Source: Zoogloea sp. (GTDB lineage Bacteria > Pseudomonadota > Gammaproteobacteria > Burkholderiales > Rhodocyclaceae). Taken from it: a DNA stretch of 38,208 bases. A program made the translations under genes and the position numbers. The number at the start of each line of letters is the position of its first letter. Position 1 is the stretch's first letter. Below the pieces are notes generated by a model, which was given only the letters and a program-made list of their open reading frames with translations, ran no database searches and was not told where the DNA came from. Where the stretch lies: positions 1 to 38,208 of the forward strand of contig NZ_JAQUVG010000022.1 of assembly GCF_028693495.1 (NCBI RefSeq), in the 5' to 3' direction. Positions 12,613-20,175 of this stretch are shown here, in pieces.

Positions 12613-14502
12613 ATGAAGGGTTGGTTGTACGTTATTTCGAACCAAGCGGTGAAGGGGATGGTGAAGATCGGCGCTACGGCGAGGGACCCCCTCGCTTACG
12701 CGGCGGGGTTAGATAAGGGAGGCCTGCCTTTTCCGCACAAGGTGGGTTACGAGGCGCTCGTGCCTGACATCGAGGAGGCGGAGAGGATCGTTGCTACTGC
12801 CCTGGCCGATCAGGCTGAAGGGAAAGGGTGGTTCTCCTGCACTGTCGCTGAGGCAGTGAGGAAGATTGCAGGTGCCATCTCCGGCTCGATCTTGATGGAG
12901 ACCCGTTACGATGAACAAAGCCGAATTGACAAGTGGTACGACGAGGTTACCAACCCCGATCCGGCTAGGCGTGCTGTCGTGCTATCTGATCCTTCGTGTC
13001 CTCCCGACGTTCTGCAGTTTGCATTGGGGAGGGAGGAGGATGAAGGCGTTCTCTTAGCCATGCTGGCGAATCCGTCGTGCGAGGCTCTCGGAAGCGAGCT
13101 CACTGAGTTCGCGGACAGAATGAAAGGGAACCGTGCGGTACTTCTTGCCATGGCTTCGAATCACCGTCTGCATTCTGAGGTGCTCGAATCTGTCTACTTG
13201 GCGAGAGTGGGTGGGGAGTCACCAGATAGCGTAACCCTTGCTCTCGTGAGAAACCCGAGATTTCCTGTGGGGCTGCTGGTGGATGCGATGCTGGAGTGTG
13301 ACGCGCCTAATGAAATTATCCCTGCTGTCGTAGCTCGGTGGGATTGCGTGTCGGAAGCACTCGCCATGGCTGTCTATGTGAGCCCAGACAACCCCGTGTT
13401 GAGGGCTATGGCCAAGAGGCATCATCGATGGTCCCCCGAAGCGTTTCGAACGCTTCTCGAAGATAGCAAGGAGTCCTGCCCTCCATGTGTCGCTGAGCAT
13501 CCGGATTGCCCTCCGGATATCTTGGAGGAGCTTTGGAGATCGGGAGATATGGAAACAGCTGAGGCAGTGCTGTTAAATCCTGCTTGCCCGCCGCGGATAC
13601 TTGTTGAGGCCTCTGTGGCGGGGGAGGCTGAAACGCGTTCGGCTAGTGCAGTAGCGCAGCTCGCCGATCTGGCGATGTCTAATCCGTCGAATCCACTAGT
13701 CCTCGTGCAAGCAGCGGCGAGCACGGATGAGTTTCATGCGCTTGCTCAGTCTCCGTTTCCCCGAGTAGTCCTGCGTACTGCCGAAAACCCCGCCTGCCCT
13801 TCGGAGATCCTTGCCCTACTTTCTAAGCACGGGGATGCTGACGTGCGCAGAGCCGTGGCAGGTAACCGGTCCAGCGTTCCTGCAGTTCTCTCTGCCCTGG
13901 CTTGCGACTCCTCAGAATCCGTTAGGGTGGCCGTCGCTGAGCGTTCTGATTGCCCAAGGGAGGCGCTCGCCAGACTGGCCTGCGACTCATCCGAGAGCGT
14001 CAGGATTACCGTCGTTTTGCATCCGGGGTGTCCTGCGGAGGCCCTCGCAAACCTTGCGGACGACAGGGTGCCGGTGGTTCGAGCCGCGGCAGTCCGGAAT
14101 CCTAAATGCCCGCGTGACGTTCTCGAGAGCTACGCTGCGCATGAGCTGTTTGAGTGGCGTCTCATCGTGCTTGATAACCCTGCATGCCCGGAGCCTGTTG
14201 TCGAGATGCTGTTAAAAGATGCTGATCCGCGGGTAGTCGCCGCCGCTAGGCGGATCAAGTTAGGGCCAAAAAAGCCCAAGGCTAAAAGAGTGAAGGAGGA
14301 GCCGATTGAGGTCATCCGGGAACGGTTCCGCAACTATGTGCGTAGGACATTAGGTGCTGTGATTGAGGAGTCTGAACTGCTTCGCTTGGCGGAACTCCCA
14401 GGTGACGCGAAGAAGAAGTTCGCACAGGCGTATCCGAGTCAGGCGAAACAGCTCGCGCTTTTTGAAAAGTACCTTCTTCCGAGGCTCTCGAAGAGGGGGT
14501 GA
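12613..14502 (+). CDS. GIY-YIG/T5orf172-like domain fused to leucine-rich-variant repeats
   Basis: This 629-residue protein starts at the ATG at 12613, after GAGGG; the longer frame upstream runs through RNA copy B and is unlikely. Residues 3-75 (GWLYVISN, VKIGAT, EEAERI, WFSC) resemble the T5orf172/MUG113 branch of GIY-YIG domains, which bind or cut DNA. The arginine usual in the middle of the domain seems to be absent (DPLAYAAGL), so nuclease activity is uncertain. Residues from about 110 to 560 carry roughly 24-residue repeats of the form NP-CP--L--LA-D----VR-AVA, typical of LRV/HEAT-like solenoids, many with a cysteine before the proline. A basic stretch (GPKKPKAKRVKEE) and a short helical C-terminus follow. 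Codon use is less GC-rich than in the neighbours, pointing to separate acquisition. A target-sensing effector is a plausible but unproven role. Confidence 0.65.
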   Translation: MKGWLYVISNQAVKGMVKIGATARDPLAYAAGLDKGGLPFPHKVGYEALVPDIEEAERIVATALADQAEGKGWFSCTVAEAVRKIAGAISGSILMETRYDEQSRIDKWYDEVTNPDPARRAVVLSDPSCPPDVLQFALGREEDEGVLLAMLANPSCEALGSELTEFADRMKGNRAVLLAMASNHRLHSEVLESVYLARVGGESPDSVTLALVRNPRFPVGLLVDAMLECDAPNEIIPAVVARWDCVSEALAMAVYVSPDNPVLRAMAKRHHRWSPEAFRTLLEDSKESCPPCVAEHPDCPPDILEELWRSGDMETAEAVLLNPACPPRILVEASVAGEAETRSASAVAQLADLAMSNPSNPLVLVQAAASTDEFHALAQSPFPRVVLRTAENPACPSEILALLSKHGDADVRRAVAGNRSSVPAVLSALACDSSESVRVAVAERSDCPREALARLACDSSESVRITVVLHPGCPAEALANLADDRVPVVRAAAVRNPKCPRDVLESYAAHELFEWRLIVLDNPACPEPVVEMLLKDADPRVVAAARRIKLGPKKPKAKRVKEEPIEVIRERFRNYVRRTLGAVIEESELLRLAELPGDAKKKFAQAYPSQAKQLALFEKYLLPRLSKRG

Positions 14503-14694
14503 GGTCGGGGTGTTATGGCCGTCAGGGTGTGGTCGGGTGAGTGACGAGGTTAAGGAATTGATCGGTACCCGGCTGATGCAGCGTAAGCACTGACCTCCGC
14601 TTTTCGCGTTGCAGTTGAGGATGCAGGTCACGGGAGTGTAAGGGCCCGACTACTCGACGCCATATCATTCCTGTGATCCGCAAGGGTCACGCCA

Positions 14695-14770
14695 GCCCCG
14701 GCCGCCACAAGGTGTCCGGGGCTTTCTTTTGTCCACGCTCCCGATGCCGCGCTCCGTGGGCATCGGCTTT
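14695..14770 (+). terminator. Two consecutive hairpin/T-tract leaders before the radC-like gene
   Basis: GCCCCGG (14695-14701) pairs with CCGGGGC (14716-14722) and is followed by TTTCTTTT. A second stem CCGATGCC (14741-14748) / GGCATCGG (14759-14766) is followed by CTTT and then the TGGAGG ribosome-binding site. The rest of the gap 14503-14783 shows no convincing gene. Confidence 0.65.
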
Positions 14771-14783
14771 CATGGAGGCCCGC

Positions 14784-15395
14784 ATGTCCGACCCCACCCC
14801 CGCTATCCGTTCCCTGCCCACCTCGACCCTGCTCGGCCTCGTCATCGGCGACGTGGCCGCCGAGGCTATGTCCAGGCGCCCGCTGGTGGAACTCTTTCAC
14901 TTGTGCGCCCGGCGGCCCCAGGTCTGCGAAACCGAAGCCGATTACCGTGCCGTCCGCATTCTCGACGCCGCCCGGGAGTTGCTGACCCGTGCCTTGAGTG
15001 AATCCGTTCAACTCGGTGACCCGCTCGATAGTCCCCAGAAGGTGCGCGACCTGCTGCGTCTGCGCTACGCCGATTTGCCGCATGAAATCTTCGCGGTGGT
15101 CCTGCTCGACGCCCAGAACCGGGTCATCGCCGACTGCGAACTCTTCCGCGGGACGCTGACCCAAACCTCGGTCTATCCGAGGGAGATCGTCAAGCTGGTG
15201 CTTGAGCACAATGCGGCCGCCGTTCTCTTCGCCCACAACCATCCATCCGGTGTGCCTGATCCGAGCCAGGCCGACATCCGGCTCACCGAAACGCTCAAGC
15301 AGGCGCTGGCCCTTGTGGATGTACGCGTGCTCGACCACTTCATCGTCGCCGGCAACGCGACGCCGCTGTCCTTCGCCGAGCGCGGCCTGATCTGA
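14784..15395 (+). CDS. RadC-like JAB-domain protein
   Basis: This 203-residue protein carries the MPN/JAB metal-binding motif of the RadC family: HNHPSG followed by [11 protein letters not shown] near residues 151-167, with an upstream glutamate in the YPREIVK region. Mobile elements often carry short RadC homologues without the full HhH region, and despite the name no DNA-repair role has been shown for the family. The ATG at 14784 follows TGGAGG; open frame before it overlaps the hairpin leaders. Its presence supports the view that this region is an ICE- or plasmid-like element. Confidence 0.85.
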   Translation: MSDPTPAIRSLPTSTLLGLVIGDVAAEAMSRRPLVELFHLCARRPQVCETEADYRAVRILDAARELLTRALSESVQLGDPLDSPQKVRDLLRLRYADLPHEIFAVVLLDAQNRVIADCELFRGTLTQTSVYPREIVKLVLEHNAAAVLFAHNHPSGVPDPSQADIRLTETLKQALALVDVRVLDHFIVAGNATPLSFAERGLI

Positions 15396-15433
15396 CGACC
15401 TTGTCTTTCACCTCATCCATCTGGAGGATCAAT

Positions 15434-15568
15434 GTGCTTACTTCTCTGCTTTCCCGCATGGGTCTTGCGGCGGTGCCGGGACTCGGGCCGGTCGTGTCCG
15501 TGCTCGTGCCCGTGGTCGCTTACGTCGTGACCCAAAGAAAGGTCGACGTCCGCCTGACGATCGACTGA
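15434..15568 (+). CDS. Small membrane protein, 44 aa
   Basis: A GTG at 15434 lies six bases after a strong GGAGG site (15423-15427). The 44-residue product has a hydrophobic centre (VPGLGPVVSVLVPVVAYVV) long enough for one membrane helix, followed by a charged tail QRKVDVRLTID. An ATG two bases earlier opens another frame rich in cysteine and arginine, which looks non-coding. The gene is followed at once by the leader of the next gene. No family is recognised. A holin-like or membrane-anchored small toxin are possibilities, but nothing specific points to either. Confidence 0.5.
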   Translation: MLTSLLSRMGLAAVPGLGPVVSVLVPVVAYVVTQRKVDVRLTID

Positions 15569-15593
15569 ATCTCGTTACCCCCTTTCCCTTTTC

Positions 15594-15631
15594 GCCCCCG
15601 TGGTCTTCGTGACCCCGGGGGCTTCTTCTTT
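15594..15631 (+). terminator. Hairpin and T-tract leader before the gene at 15646
   Basis: GCCCCCG (15594-15600) pairs with CGGGGGC (15616-15622), with GGTC/GACC pairing inside the loop. TTCTTCTTT follows and leads straight into the CTGGAG ribosome-binding site. Confidence 0.65.
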
Positions 15632-15645
15632 CTGGAGCCTTGAAC

Positions 15646-16233
15646 ATGAACAGCCCTGAAACCATCGTCCAGACACCGTACCGAAAGGTGATCGAAGCGC
15701 GTGCGCCCACCCTCAGCGGCAGCAGCGGCATCCGCTACGCTGTGCTCACCGACCCTGGCCGCAGCCGGGTCTTTCTGACCATCCTCGCCAACGAGGGCGG
15801 TGGCAACTTCAACCGCGAGATCGTCGCCTTCGACGACATCGAGGAAGCCATCGCCGACCAGCCCGCCGAGACGCCATTTGGCGTGAAGGTCTTCCGGGTG
15901 GCCTTCATCGGCAAGTCGAACAACAACGCGGGCTTCCTGGCCGCCGTGCTGGTCCACGCCGGGCTGCTGATGCCGAGCGAGGCTAAGCACAAGTACCTCA
16001 AGACGGGTGACTGGCCGGCCTTTGAAGCCGCCGCGCTGGCCTGTGATGAAGCCGAGACTTTCCTGTTCCCGCCCACCTTGCCCGAGGTTGAGCAAGCGGC
16101 CGTGACTGGGGGTGCGGTCGTTCCCGAGTCGGACAAACCCGAGAAGAAGAACCGGCGTGGCGGAAACCGTTTGATCCCGGTCGAGGTCGCGCCTTCTGAG
16201 ACGGCGGAGGGCGACGATGCAGATCATCCGTGA
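15646..16233 (+). CDS. Hypothetical ICE/plasmid-type protein, 195 aa
   Basis: The ATG at 15646 follows CTGGAGCC. The protein appears soluble and has a globular first 150 residues (including FLTILANEGGGNFNREIVAF and FIGKSNNNAGFLAAVLVHAG), then a charged, probably disordered tail (PEKKNRRGG). I recognise no catalytic motif. Its 3' end overlaps the next gene by 17 bases, so the two are translationally coupled. The leader hairpin shows that it begins a transcription unit or is attenuated. Confidence 0.6.
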   Translation: MNSPETIVQTPYRKVIEARAPTLSGSSGIRYAVLTDPGRSRVFLTILANEGGGNFNREIVAFDDIEEAIADQPAETPFGVKVFRVAFIGKSNNNAGFLAAVLVHAGLLMPSEAKHKYLKTGDWPAFEAAALACDEAETFLFPPTLPEVEQAAVTGGAVVPESDKPEKKNRRGGNRLIPVEVAPSETAEGDDADHP

Positions 16234-16618
16234 CCTGGCGGTCCTCGTCGGCTTGGACGACGCCTTTCTGCGCCAGTTGATCGCCCAGCGCATCGAGGAA
16301 CGCTGCGACGGGCTGTGCTATGACCCGGACGTGATCGGCTTCTTCATCGTTATGGCGCCGGACGACGGTGTGGGCGAGGTTGAGGCCGCGCTTGGCACAC
16401 AGCTCCTGCGTAACCCTGTGTCTGGCGTCGAGTATGGACATCCTGACTTCGCGCCGCTCTTCGAGTACGCCGGCCGACATGCCCGCTGGTACGAACTCGT
16501 GTTTCTCGGTGCCGGGGATGAGGGCGTCACGCTCTTCGTGCCACGCAACCCGGACGTCGAGCCGCGCCTGCTGGCGCTGGCCGCCGAGTATGCCGTCAGT
16601 GAGCAGGTGGAGGTCTAG
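16217..16618 (+). CDS. Hypothetical protein, 133 aa
   Basis: The ATG at 16217 follows GGAGGGCGACG and lies inside the end of the previous gene. The product is acidic and soluble, with segments such as YDPDVIGFFIVMAPDDGVGEV and YELVFLGAGDEGVTLFVPRN that suggest an alpha/beta fold. No known domain is recognised. The overlap implies expression with the 195-residue protein, possibly as partners. Confidence 0.6.
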   Translation: MQIIRDLAVLVGLDDAFLRQLIAQRIEERCDGLCYDPDVIGFFIVMAPDDGVGEVEAALGTQLLRNPVSGVEYGHPDFAPLFEYAGRHARWYELVFLGAGDEGVTLFVPRNPDVEPRLLALAAEYAVSEQVEV

Positions 16619-16676
16619 CCGGTGGGCCGCTCCGGCCCTAATGACCACCCGCCTCTACCCGTGTTTGAACCCCGAT

Positions 16677-16711
16677 GCCCGATGCCTTAACCGCATCGGG
16701 CGTTTTGCTTT
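16677..16711 (+). terminator. Hairpin and T-tract leader before the gene at 16724
   Basis: A perfect 9-base stem GCCCGATGC / GCATCGGGC with a 7-base loop is followed by GTTTTGCTTT and then CTGGAG, the ribosome-binding site. The layout is the same as before the genes at 7888 and 15646. Confidence 0.75.
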
Positions 16712-16723
16712 CTGGAGCTTGAA

Positions 16724-17008
16724 ATGAACGCTGCAACTGAATTTCGTTTTCCGTTTGGTGACGTCGTCGCCACCCCCGGAGCCGACGCCCTGCTGCGTGA
16801 GCACAACGTGGCCCCGGTCCGTCTTCTGGCAAGGCACTTGTCCGGAGACTGGGGGCAGGTTTCGTCAGATGATGCGCAGGCCAACGAGGCCGCTATCGTA
16901 ACGGGGGGCCGGATTCTGTCGAGCTACGCGGTAGGTGGACAAACCGTCTGGCTCATCACTGAAGGCGACCGGTCGGCGACGACGTTCTTGCTGCCCTGCG
17001 AGTACTGA
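16724..17008 (+). CDS. Plasmid/ICE-associated small protein, 94 aa
   Basis: The sequence resembles a small family often seen on plasmids and integrative elements of proteobacteria: an N-terminal VVATPGA segment, a HLSGDWG block and a C-terminal WLITEGDRSATTFLLPCEY. From memory, family members are annotated only as hypothetical and no biochemical role is known to me. The ATG at 16724 follows CTGGAG at normal spacing. The next gene starts two bases after its stop, so the pair is coupled. It is a useful marker of mobile DNA here. Confidence 0.7.
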   Translation: MNAATEFRFPFGDVVATPGADALLREHNVAPVRLLARHLSGDWGQVSSDDAQANEAAIVTGGRILSSYAVGGQTVWLITEGDRSATTFLLPCEY

Positions 17009-17010
17009 CC

Positions 17011-17385
17011 ATGCTGGCCAGCCACCACCCCGTTCCGCTTGATGCGGGTGTCGCCCGCCTGGTCGAGCAACTGGACGACAACCGCCGGGAGGCCTTTGAA
17101 GAGCGTGCCGGCATCCTCCAGTTCGATGCTCGGCTGCCGCGTCTGGACGCCGAGCGGCAGGCCCTGATTCAGACCCTGGCTCGTCATGGCTTGCCTGGGC
17201 GGGAGCTCTTCATCGCCCTGCAGGCCGAGTTTGAGGGGGCGGTGCAGTGGGTGCTCGTTTCCGATGAAGCTGAAGGCCGAGCGCGCCTGTTGAGGCTCGG
17301 CGCCTCAACGGTCGTGCGGGTCGATACCCGCGAGGTGCTTGAGGTGCAGTTTGGTGGGCTCGCCTGGCTGAGCACGACGGCGTAG
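17011..17385 (+). CDS. Hypothetical protein, 124 aa
   Basis: The start is two bases after the upstream stop, with re-initiation likely. The first part is helical and contains EERAGILQFDARLPRLDAERQA, here cited only as a helical ERAGI..F...L.R..AE pattern common in small plasmid-borne proteins. A beta-rich second half follows (VQWVLVSDEAEGRA, VLEVQFGGLAWL). No catalytic motif is seen. It is followed by about 290 bases (17386-17674) without a convincing gene; that gap holds several GC-rich inverted repeats, such as GGGGC/GCCCC near 17431-17450, but no clear RNA gene. Confidence 0.6.
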   Translation: MLASHHPVPLDAGVARLVEQLDDNRREAFEERAGILQFDARLPRLDAERQALIQTLARHGLPGRELFIALQAEFEGAVQWVLVSDEAEGRARLLRLGASTVVRVDTREVLEVQFGGLAWLSTTA

Positions 17386-17674
17386 CGCCCCGCCAAGCCG
17401 GCTGAACCGGCCGGTAATGGACCGGGGCGTGGCAGCCCCGGGCGCGCCTGAGTCCGCGCCGGTCGATCACCTCAGCCTCTGCAAGCTGTTATGAGCGTGC
17501 GTCCCCATCGCCGTGCCAGCGGACGACGGAGACGTAAGACCTGAGCTGCCGGCCCGCTTTATCACCCATCCCCCCTCCCGACTTGCCGCCCCGCATTCCG
17601 TGGGTCGGCTCCTTTTTTGGCGCGGAAGCCAGAACAAACTGATAGCGAGTTGCCGATTCGGCCCTCGCCATGCT

Positions 17675-17716
17675 CGGCCGCCCCGGTTCCTATCCGGTCG
17701 CGGCCGTTCTTTTTTC
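17675..17716 (+). terminator. Hairpin and T-tract leader before the integrase gene
   Basis: CGGCCG (17675-17680) pairs with CGGCCG (17701-17706), with CCGG/CCGG pairing inside. TTCTTTTTTCTTGT follows, and the AGGAAAGG ribosome-binding region of the integrase comes directly after it. Confidence 0.6.
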
Positions 17717-17738
17717 TTGTCAGGAAAGGACCATCACC

Positions 17739-18944
17739 ATGGCCGAGAGCAAGACTTTCGATTTCACCAACCGGCGCATCAAGGCGCTGCCGCCCCAGTT
17801 GCCCACCGCCGCCGCCAACGCCGCGGCTTACTCCGACTCCGCCGTGAGTGGCCTCAAGCTTGAGGTCACCAAGACGGGCCGGAAGACCTTCATCTTCCGG
17901 TTTGTGCTGGACGGCCAGCGCGGTTACGCCCGTATCGGCGAGTTCCCGGCGATCGATGTGGCCGAAGCCCGCAAGGCGGCAATGGAAATGAAGGGGCAGG
18001 TCGAGCGCGGACTCAACCCGAACGATGTCCGTGATCGCTCCCACGCCGTGATCCCGACCTTCCGGGATTTTGCGATGGACGAGTTCGTTCCCTACATCCT
18101 GGAGATGGGGAAGCGAACCGCCAAGGATGACATTTCCAAGCTCAACCACCACCTGCTGGCGCGCTTCGGCGACATGAAGCTGACCGCCATCGGCCGCCGC
18201 GACATCGAGCTCTATCACGCGGCCGTGCGCGACAGCCACACTCCCGCCACGGCCAACCGGCACTTGGCGTTGCTCAGCGCGATCTTCCGCCGAGCGGTGG
18301 AATGGGAGCGTGTCGAGAAGAATCCCTGCACCGGGGTCAAGATGTTCCGCGAGAACAACGCCAGCGAGCGCTTCCTGACCGAAACCGAGATCGCCAAGCT
18401 GGTGCAGGCGATGGATGCCGACCCGAATCGCACCGCTGCCGCTGCACTCAAGATGCTGCTGCTGTGCGGAGCCCGCCGGAACGAGGTCGCCAAGTTGAAG
18501 TGGAGCTCGTTGGACCTGGAGCGTGGCGTCTGGCTGCTACACGGTGATCACACCAAGAACGGCAAGACCCGCCGGATCGCGTTGAGCGATGCCCTGGTCG
18601 AGCTCCTGCAGGCTCGGCCCAGCCGCGGTGTGTCCGAATGGGTCTTCCCGGGCCGTGATGGCCCCGAGAAGCCTATCGACAACCTGACCAAGCCGTTCAA
18701 CCGGATGCTGAAGGCGGCCGGGCTGGAAAAGGCGCGCATTCACGATCTTCGTCACACGCACGCTAGCATGTTGCTGGCGAGCGGCGTGGATGCTGTTGTC
18801 GTAAAAAATGCCCTTGGCCACAGCTCCTTGAATGTCACATCTCGGTACCTGCATCTAGTCGATACCAGCCTGAAGTCGGCCTCGGAAGCGATGGCGCGGG
18901 TGGTGGGTCGGGCGGCCGAAAGCGCTGTCACTGAAGTAGTTTAG
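17739..18944 (+). CDS. int: Tyrosine recombinase/integrase (DUF4102-type N-terminus)
   Basis: This 401-residue phage/ICE-type integrase has an arm-binding N-terminal domain (SDSAVSGLKLEVTKTGRKTF, then ARIGEFPAIDVAEARK), a core-binding domain at about 100-190, and a C-terminal catalytic domain. Visible catalytic residues are the Arg in LLCGARRNEVAKL, Lys in HTKNGKTRRIAL, the HDLRHTHASML box, the His of LGHSSLNVTSRY and the Tyr of SRYLHL. It would integrate and excise the element by site-specific recombination. The ATG at 17739 lies after AGGAAAGG. It is the last well-supported plus-strand gene before slyD and the tRNA-Lys genes, consistent with a position near the right end of the element. Confidence 0.93.
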   Translation: MAESKTFDFTNRRIKALPPQLPTAAANAAAYSDSAVSGLKLEVTKTGRKTFIFRFVLDGQRGYARIGEFPAIDVAEARKAAMEMKGQVERGLNPNDVRDRSHAVIPTFRDFAMDEFVPYILEMGKRTAKDDISKLNHHLLARFGDMKLTAIGRRDIELYHAAVRDSHTPATANRHLALLSAIFRRAVEWERVEKNPCTGVKMFRENNASERFLTETEIAKLVQAMDADPNRTAAAALKMLLLCGARRNEVAKLKWSSLDLERGVWLLHGDHTKNGKTRRIALSDALVELLQARPSRGVSEWVFPGRDGPEKPIDNLTKPFNRMLKAAGLEKARIHDLRHTHASMLLASGVDAVVVKNALGHSSLNVTSRYLHLVDTSLKSASEAMARVVGRAAESAVTEVV

Positions 18945-18976
18945 TGGGGCGAGCGAGCCGCGAAGAAAGAAGACGG

Positions 18977-19020
18977 AACCGGGGTGGCCTGAGGGCCACT
19001 CCGGGTTTGTGCCGAATTTT
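18977..19020 (+). terminator. Terminator after the integrase gene
   Basis: A stem of about 11 pairs, CCGGGGTGGCC with GGCCACTCCGG and loop TGAG, is followed by GTTTG and a run of T at 19016-19021. It lies 33 bases after the integrase stop. Confidence 0.6.
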
Positions 19021-19148
19021 TCTTGGCGGCTGGTATGAGTCCGACCTTGAATTCCGTGCGTTCGCACCTACATTCGATATGCCCTATTCACGCCGGGGCG
19101 ATGAAAGCAGGCTGTTGGTAATCGCCTCCTTCTCACGAAGGAGTGCGC

Positions 19149-19451
19149 GTGTATCAGTTGTCTGATGTATTGGTCTGCTTGCTGCACCTTGTGCGGTGTG
19201 CGGTTTGTTTAAAGCTGGCGTTCTTGATGGCAAGTTCGGGGGATGTGCCTCGTGCCATCATCGAGTTGATTAAGGCTGTGGCCCATGGTTACCGTGCTTG
19301 GTCTGCTCGAAACGCGCTGAAAATCGCCGGAGTTTCTCTATCGCGTAGATGCGCTTTGTTTGTCAAAAAGTTGCCCCGAAAGCTGAGTCTCTTTCGCCGA
19401 GGGGATCGTAAACGTTGTCCTCGAACCAGGGAGGGTGGCAAGAATCGATGA
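19149..19451 (+). CDS. Possible small basic protein, 100 aa
   Basis: A GTG at 19149 lies five bases after AAGGAG. The frame encodes a basic protein with a hydrophobic N-terminal part (VLVCLLHLVRCAVCLKLAFL) and an Arg/Lys-rich end. Composition is unlike the neighbours and no family is recognised, so it may be chance. Otherwise the stretch 18945-19587 holds only the integrase terminator and a CTTCACGG/CCGTGAAG inverted repeat at 19512-19542, which lacks a T-tract and could be a protein-binding or attachment-site element. Confidence 0.3.
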   Translation: MYQLSDVLVCLLHLVRCAVCLKLAFLMASSGDVPRAIIELIKAVAHGYRAWSARNALKIAGVSLSRRCALFVKKLPRKLSLFRRGDRKRCPRTREGGKNR

Positions 19452-19587
19452 TTGCAGTTAGTTCTACGCTGTAAAGCCTTGTCCATCCGGGAGGCGATGT
19501 CCTCCTGATAACTTCACGGTATGTAAGTGGTATGCCGTGAAGGAAGTGCGTGAGTTTGATCAACTGGACCTAACTTGAGGTTTCCTT

Positions 19588-20175
19588 GTGCCTGTTCCCG
19601 AGCCGTTCGAGCAGTTCACGCTAGATCTCCTTCCTGAGGAAGAAGTGTCTTTGCGTGCTTCAACTGCTGACGATGGGGATGATGACTTCGTCTTGTTCGT
19701 GACCGATGAGAAGTCTTTGTTGGACGTCCCGGTACGAGTCGCGCGGGTTCCGGCATTCGGTGATCGTGATGTGCTTATCGAGAGCATGCTGCCCGCAAGC
19801 CGATCCTTGCTGCACCTTGTTTATGAGGTGCTGGTAAATGGTGAGTGGAAGCTGCAAGAGCTGCGCATTAAGGATGCCGCGCCACTCCGGTTTGCTTGTC
19901 CAACCAGTCCAAGAGTCTATGGCGGGAATGAGCCTCTTGAACGATTACGACCACTTATCGGTCTCCGCCCGGAAGTTCGGGCCCCGCCAGTGATTGGCGG
20001 CAGCCTTGGATCACGAAGCCCTTGCCGCACTGGAAGGGCTTCTTTTTTTGTGGAAGCTGGTTATCAGGTTTGTGGCTTGCCGGATCAGTCTTCGCTCTCG
20101 GCGGTGCCGTTGGCCAGTTCTTCAGCGGTGGCCGGGCGGACCGCAGCGACCGTGCAGGTGAAGACCAGGGCTTGA
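19588..20175 (+). CDS. Hypothetical protein, probably missing its native 3' end
   Basis: A GTG at 19588 follows TTGAGG at seven bases. The first 110 or so residues look like a real acidic globular protein (for example PEEEVSLRASTADDGDDDFV and LVYEVLVNGEWKLQELRI). After about residue 115 composition changes. The frame then reads through the terminator-like hairpin at 20015-20049 and 91 bases into the 3' end of slyD on the opposite strand. That suggests the original end was lost or replaced when the element's right boundary formed. No function is recognised. Confidence 0.4.
   Translation: MPVPEPFEQFTLDLLPEEEVSLRASTADDGDDDFVLFVTDEKSLLDVPVRVARVPAFGDRDVLIESMLPASRSLLHLVYEVLVNGEWKLQELRIKDAAPLRFACPTSPRVYGGNEPLERLRPLIGLRPEVRAPPVIGGSLGSRSPCRTGRASFFVEAGYQVCGLPDQSSLSAVPLASSSAVAGRTAATVQVKTRA
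20015..20049 (+). terminator. Orphan hairpin and T-tract at the presumed element end
   Basis: A perfect 9-base stem GAAGCCCTT / AAGGGCTTC is followed by seven T and then GTGGAAGCTG. The tail closely resembles the leader TTTTTGTGGAGGTTG before the gene at 7888, yet no plus-strand gene follows. It faces the 3' end of slyD and may be a remnant of an element leader. Confidence 0.7.
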
